Assembly: GCF_023955655.1 (NCBI RefSeq)
Contig: NZ_JAMXHT010000001.1
Location: 310,001 to 374,000, forward strand
Direction of reading: 5' to 3'
DNA length: 64,000 nucleotides
DNA from: Ralstonia soli
Lineage (GTDB): Bacteria > Pseudomonadota > Gammaproteobacteria > Burkholderiales > Burkholderiaceae
The translations under genes and the position numbers were made by a program. Shown here piece after piece: positions 60,529-64,000 of this stretch; position 1 is the first letter of the stretch; every line of letters starts with the position of its first letter. The notes under the pieces were generated by a model. That model ran no database searches and was not told where the DNA came from. It saw only the letters and a program-made list of their open reading frames with translations.

Positions 60529-62380
60529 ATCGTTTATCGAGGACTGCGAGCGCAATCAAATCGCTGAGAAGCTTCGCCAGAATTTCAAAGACGTTCGTGG
60601 CGCAGAACCAGGGCAGGGTGAGCTGCAATCCTGGCGGAATTCGCTTCGAACCTTGGCGATGATTTTCTCTCGCGCTGGTTTGACTAATCAGGGCGTCATG
60701 CTGGAGTTCCAGCTACCCATGACGTCCAAACGGGTCGATTGTTTGCTGTGCGGGTACGGAGCCGATGGTGTCCCGACTGCCGTTGCTATCGAGCTGAAAC
60801 AGTGGACCGAGACTGAGGAGTCTGCTGGCGATCATGAGGTCACCACATTCCTCGCTGGTTGCAAGCGAGATGTATTGCACCCATCCGTTCAAGTTGCCCG
60901 ATACGCGATGTTCCTTCGTGACAACCACGAAGCTTGCTATGCGGACTCCAACCCGGTCAGGGTGGCCGCATGCGCCTATCTTCATAACTACATTTCGAGC
61001 GAGCACGACGCTGTTCTCGCCGATAAGTTTGCTGAAGCGCGCGCCGAGGCACCGGTGTTCACGGCAGACGATGTGGACGCGTTTGTAGTGTTTGTTCGAA
61101 ACCTCGTTGGCCACGGTGATGGCCTGGAAGTTCTTCGCCGTGTTGAGGAGAACCGGTTTCGAGCCAGCAAGAAGCTCATGGAGCACGTGGCATCCGCTAT
61201 TCAGGACCGACCTGAGTACACGCTGCTAGATGAGCAACTTGTCGCTTTCGACACGGTTATGGCTGCAGCTCGGCGCGGCGTGCATGACCGTCGCAAACAT
61301 GTTGTCATCGTTAAGGGTGGCCCTGGCACAGGCAAGTCGGTGCTCGCAATCAATCTCGTTGGACGTTTGCTAGCCGAGCACTACTCCACGCACTACGTTA
61401 CGGGCTCCAAGGCTTTCACCGAAACGCTACGCAAGGTTATTGGCCCGCGTGGCCAGGAGCTGTTCACGTATACGAACGGCTACGTAGCCGTTGAGCAAGA
61501 CTCCGTTTCCGTGCTTGTCACCGACGAAGCTCACCGCATTCGAGATGTGAGCAGTAATCGATTCACCCCTGCCGACAAAAAGTCCGGCTTGAAGCAGGTG
61601 GAGGAATTAATTCGGGCCGCCCGAGTGTGCGTGTTTCTGATTGACGATCATCAGGTTGTCCGTCCGGGAGAGATTGGCTCCGCCGCCTATATCAAGGAGT
61701 ACGCACAGCACTATGAATGTGTTGTCCATGAGGTCGAGCTAGAGGCTCAGTTTCGCTGCAACGGATCAGACTCCTTCATTAACTGGACCAATACTCTGCT
61801 CGACATCGAGCCAGGTGAGGCGTTCCATTGGACGCGTGAACATGGCTTCGACTTCCGCGTGGTGCCTTCTCCGGACGAATTGGAAGCGCTTATCAAAGCG
61901 AAGGTCTCCGACGGCCACACCGCGCGCTTGGTCGCCGGCTTCTGTTGGCCGTGGTCAGCGCCGAATCAAGACGGGACGCTTGTAGACGATGTCACCCTCG
62001 GGTCGTTTCAACGGCCGTGGAATGCGAAGCCTGACGCCGGCAGGCTTGCTAAAGGGATTCCAAAGTCCACTCTTTGGGCGCATCACCCGACAGGCATCAA
62101 TCAGGTGGGCTGCGTCTATACCGCGCAAGGCTTTGAGTTCGACTATGTCGGCGTCATTTTTGGCGAGGACTTGCGATTTGATGCTGCCAGCAACACCTGG
62201 GTGGGTGATAGGACGAAGTCGTTCGACGCAACGGTAAAGAAATCAAAGGGTGATTTCACGCGGCTGGTAAAAAACACATACCGTGTACTGCTGTCGCGCG
62301 GCATGAAGGGGTGCTACGTCCATTTCGCTGATGCGGCCACTGCTGGCTATTTTCGGAGGTATCTGGCCACCCAAAAATAG
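60503..62380 (+). CDS. DUF2075 nuclease-helicase protein (Schlafen-like helicase group)
   Basis: A 625-residue protein. Residues about 60-110 show a PD-(D/E)xK-like nuclease pattern: Glu68 in LEFQLP, Asp79 in KRVDCLL and Glu97-Leu-Lys99 in VAIELKQW. From about 265 an SF1-type helicase core follows: Walker A KGGPGTGKS (271-279), Walker B VLVTDEAH (DEAH at 341), motif III VFLIDDHQVVRPGE, motif IV EAQFRCN, motif V TAQGFEFD (540) and motif VI YRVLLSRG. DUF2075 is the family name of the helicase part. The ATG at 60503 lies inside the MazG-like gene; a longer frame is an artefact of the overlap. Likely acts on nucleic acid; antiviral use is inferred. Confidence 0.88.
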   Translation: MRLYADHCKSFIEDCERNQIAEKLRQNFKDVRGAEPGQGELQSWRNSLRTLAMIFSRAGLTNQGVMLEFQLPMTSKRVDCLLCGYGADGVPTAVAIELKQWTETEESAGDHEVTTFLAGCKRDVLHPSVQVARYAMFLRDNHEACYADSNPVRVAACAYLHNYISSEHDAVLADKFAEARAEAPVFTADDVDAFVVFVRNLVGHGDGLEVLRRVEENRFRASKKLMEHVASAIQDRPEYTLLDEQLVAFDTVMAAARRGVHDRRKHVVIVKGGPGTGKSVLAINLVGRLLAEHYSTHYVTGSKAFTETLRKVIGPRGQELFTYTNGYVAVEQDSVSVLVTDEAHRIRDVSSNRFTPADKKSGLKQVEELIRAARVCVFLIDDHQVVRPGEIGSAAYIKEYAQHYECVVHEVELEAQFRCNGSDSFINWTNTLLDIEPGEAFHWTREHGFDFRVVPSPDELEALIKAKVSDGHTARLVAGFCWPWSAPNQDGTLVDDVTLGSFQRPWNAKPDAGRLAKGIPKSTLWAHHPTGINQVGCVYTAQGFEFDYVGVIFGEDLRFDAASNTWVGDRTKSFDATVKKSKGDFTRLVKNTYRVLLSRGMKGCYVHFADAATAGYFRRYLATQK

Positions 62381-62401
62381 AGCGAGGCCCATACAAAAAA
62401 T

Positions 62402-62522
62402 GCGGAAGCGGCAATGAAAGAGATAGTCGCGGAAGTTGCCGTGCTGGAGCGAAGTGGTCAGAGAGGAGCATGTCGCTCGCAATGAGATGCTGGCCCGTAT
62501 CGCCGGCTTGCGAACGAGCTAA
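62402..62522 (+). pseudogene. Possible frameshifted remnant of a small gene
   Basis: Two adjoining frames read as one protein-like piece: MKEIVAEVAVLERSGQR in one frame, then EEHVARNEMLARIAGLRTS and a stop in another, with the switch near 62461-62466. The combined sequence is helical and charged like a C-terminal coiled coil. No ribosome-binding site introduces it. The identity is unknown and the reading is tentative. Confidence 0.35.
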
Positions 62523-62644
62523 TAGTTGCTGTGGTGATTCCCGAAAGGGGCTATTGAAATTGTCGGAATTAACGGTATCGGCCGAAAGACCGAAGTTCCA
62601 CGGGCGCTTAGTTTGAGGTGGTCAATTGTTACTAGGGAGGGCGA

Positions 62645-63652
62645 GTGACCAAAAAAAAGATTTTTGTGATCATGCCGTTCGTTTCGGCGAACACACGAGA
62701 TGAGGCATCTCTCACCAGTTTTTTTAATGATTACATAAAGTACCCCATTGAAACGGCTAGAGGACTGAGTAGCGAGTATTCGGTTTCGAGGTCCGGAAAT
62801 TCGCTTCTGATACTCGATAATATTATTGAGGATATTGCGGCGGCCGATATCGTAATCTGTGATCTATCGGGGGAGATGGCAAATCCAAACGTGATGTTTG
62901 AACTGGGGCTGCGCCTTTCAACTTCGCCGAAGCCCACAATCCTGATTCGCGAAGAATCGGAGAAGAACAAGAAAATATTTGACGTTAGTGGTCTTTATAC
63001 CTATGGCTACAGTCTTACGGGGACGCGCAACCTCGAACGGTTCCTTCTAGACAAACTCGCCGAGTATGAGACGAACCACGAAGCCTACGAGTCTCCTGTG
63101 TTGAAAATTCTGGATCACCGTGCGGCTTTTTGGATGATGTTGCCGGTGAGGAAAGCCTCGGCCTTTCTGGGAGGGATTGCCAGCGCGGCCGAAGCCTCTT
63201 TGCGTGCCTTTGCTAGAGCCGTCGCTTTACATGTGCACAAAAAAGGCGGTCACTTGGAGGTTGATGACTCCATGTTGATTTATAAGGCTATCTTGAGTCT
63301 TCCCGATAAAATTGTGCTTGAGGATTTTGACTATAAGATATCTTCTATTCCCTCTCTAGATTCTTATTTGTCTTCGGTTTATTTGCTCGGTTTGGTTGAG
63401 GACGATGTTGAGAGGAAGTTTCGGGAATACGCTATGGCGTACTCTCTGAGTTTTAGCAAGGGGAATTCTTCTCTATTCGCAGAAACGAAGTTCGGCGAGT
63501 TTCTTGGGTATGCGTTTGAAACTCTTATTCTCATGAATCTCTCCAGGGTAATAATTCGAGTCTTGGGGGAGAGGCAAGGTGGTACTGAAAGAGCTGCACT
63601 TGTTTCTAAGTTTTTTGATGTGGCCAAAGATAGTCAATTGATTGGGGGGTGA
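62645..63652 (+). CDS. Nucleoside-deoxyribosyltransferase/TIR-like protein with an unknown C-terminal domain
   Basis: A 335-residue protein. Residues 1-135 match the nucleoside 2-deoxyribosyltransferase/TIR-like fold: KIFVIMPF at 5-12, then ADIVICDLSG (Asp73), NPNVMFELGLRL (Asn80, Asn82, Glu86) and KPTILIREES. Such domains cleave N-glycosidic bonds of nucleotides or NAD in several bacterial immune proteins. Residues 150-335 are unrecognised, mostly helical. The start is a GTG at 62645 after GGGAGG. The DNA is AT-rich compared with the core. The next gene starts one base after its stop. Confidence 0.7.
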   Translation: MTKKKIFVIMPFVSANTRDEASLTSFFNDYIKYPIETARGLSSEYSVSRSGNSLLILDNIIEDIAAADIVICDLSGEMANPNVMFELGLRLSTSPKPTILIREESEKNKKIFDVSGLYTYGYSLTGTRNLERFLLDKLAEYETNHEAYESPVLKILDHRAAFWMMLPVRKASAFLGGIASAAEASLRAFARAVALHVHKKGGHLEVDDSMLIYKAILSLPDKIVLEDFDYKISSIPSLDSYLSSVYLLGLVEDDVERKFREYAMAYSLSFSKGNSSLFAETKFGEFLGYAFETLILMNLSRVIIRVLGERQGGTERAALVSKFFDVAKDSQLIGG

Positions 63653-63653
63653 T

Positions 63654-64000
63654 GTGGCGGACTATGTTCGGAAAACGATTCTGTCTCAAGGGTATGCGCA
63701 TATTAAAGATATATCGCTTACTCCCGAGCAAAAGACGGATTACGAAATTGCATTGCGTGGCTATCAAGAGAGCCGAGCTAAATTAATGATGTCGTCTTCG
63801 ATCGTTCCTGAGGTGAAGACAAAGGACGGCTCATTGAAAGTTTACGCGACCGTATATGGTGCCTTGAGTGATGCTATAGGTGATATATCGGGCGGCTTTA
63901 TGATTGCACTAAATAATCTCTATGACTCGTCGAAGATGCTTGCTGATGCGAGTATTGTGGAAGGGTTGTTCCTTTCAAAGGCGCCAAGACGTAGTTTGAT
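63654..64000 (+). CDS. Unrecognised gene, cut by the window edge
   Basis: The frame opens at a GTG at 63654, one base after the previous stop, with GGGGGG upstream, and stays open to the right edge (115 residues visible). The start reads ADYVRKTILSQGYAHIKDIS; it continues with LTPEQKTDYEIALRGYQESR and AYGALSD-like helical sequence (VYGALSDAIGDISGGFMIAL). No named family is recognised. Spacing to the TIR-like gene implies one transcript, so it is probably a partner (regulator, sensor or second effector). Confidence 0.6.
   Translation, partial: MADYVRKTILSQGYAHIKDISLTPEQKTDYEIALRGYQESRAKLMMSSSIVPEVKTKDGSLKVYATVYGALSDAIGDISGGFMIALNNLYDSSKMLADASIVEGLFLSKAPRRSL

Overview
The window is a GC-rich betaproteobacterial chromosome segment, most likely from Ralstonia or a close Burkholderiaceae relative. 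Evidence: the metX-metW pair, the acid-sugar (erythronate/threonate) operon known from Cupriavidus/Ralstonia, and the order mnmE-yidC-yidD-rnpA-rpmH | dnaA-dnaN-gyrB that marks the replication origin. Genes left of about 53.5 kb in that block read leftward and dnaA-dnaN-gyrB read rightward. A cluster of DnaA boxes lies between rpmH and dnaA. The genus call rests on recognised protein sequence and was not checked by a search.

Layout. 0-4 kb: end of an amino-acid permease; a SAM-II-type riboswitch with a terminator ahead of metX-metW (methionine synthesis); a Sel1-repeat protein. 4-8.6 kb: cstA-ybdD (pyruvate/peptide uptake family), divergent from a Cache-domain sensor kinase and a LuxR-type response regulator that probably control it. 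8.6-15.5 kb: a four-carbon acid-sugar catabolic locus (denD, FadR-type regulator, ltnD, otnK, otnC, MFS transporter, otnI) that would convert D-erythronate/L-threonate to dihydroxyacetone phosphate. 15.6-31.3 kb: a leftward Tad/Flp pilus locus running from flp to accessory secreted proteins. It ends with a PhoB-like regulator lacking its phosphorylation site and a small patch of gene remnants. 31.7-32.7 kb: a lower-GC ArsR-type regulator and a gene-poor stretch. 32.7-38.5 kb: pckG, a 2-hydroxyacid dehydrogenase, a LigB-type dioxygenase and a glutathione-reductase-like flavoprotein. 38.6-46.7 kb: patatin-like lipase and TetR repressor, divergent from an acrA-acrB-oprM RND efflux operon whose promoter is overlapped by a palindrome. 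46.7-53.5 kb: topoisomerase IB, rpsU, mnmE, a VOC protein, yidC, yidD, rnpA, rpmH. 53.5-59.8 kb: oriC, dnaA, dnaN, gyrB.

Right after the gyrB terminator the character changes. From 60.1 kb to the right edge sits an accessory island: a MazG-like pyrophosphohydrolase overlapping a DUF2075 protein that combines a PD-(D/E)xK-like nuclease motif with a superfamily-1 helicase core; a decayed reading frame; then an AT-rich pair consisting of a nucleoside-deoxyribosyltransferase/TIR-like protein and an unrecognised gene cut by the window edge. This is the best candidate for an undescribed, probably antiviral, system. That role is an inference from domain types and location.

No tRNA, rRNA, CRISPR array or intact insertion sequence was seen.
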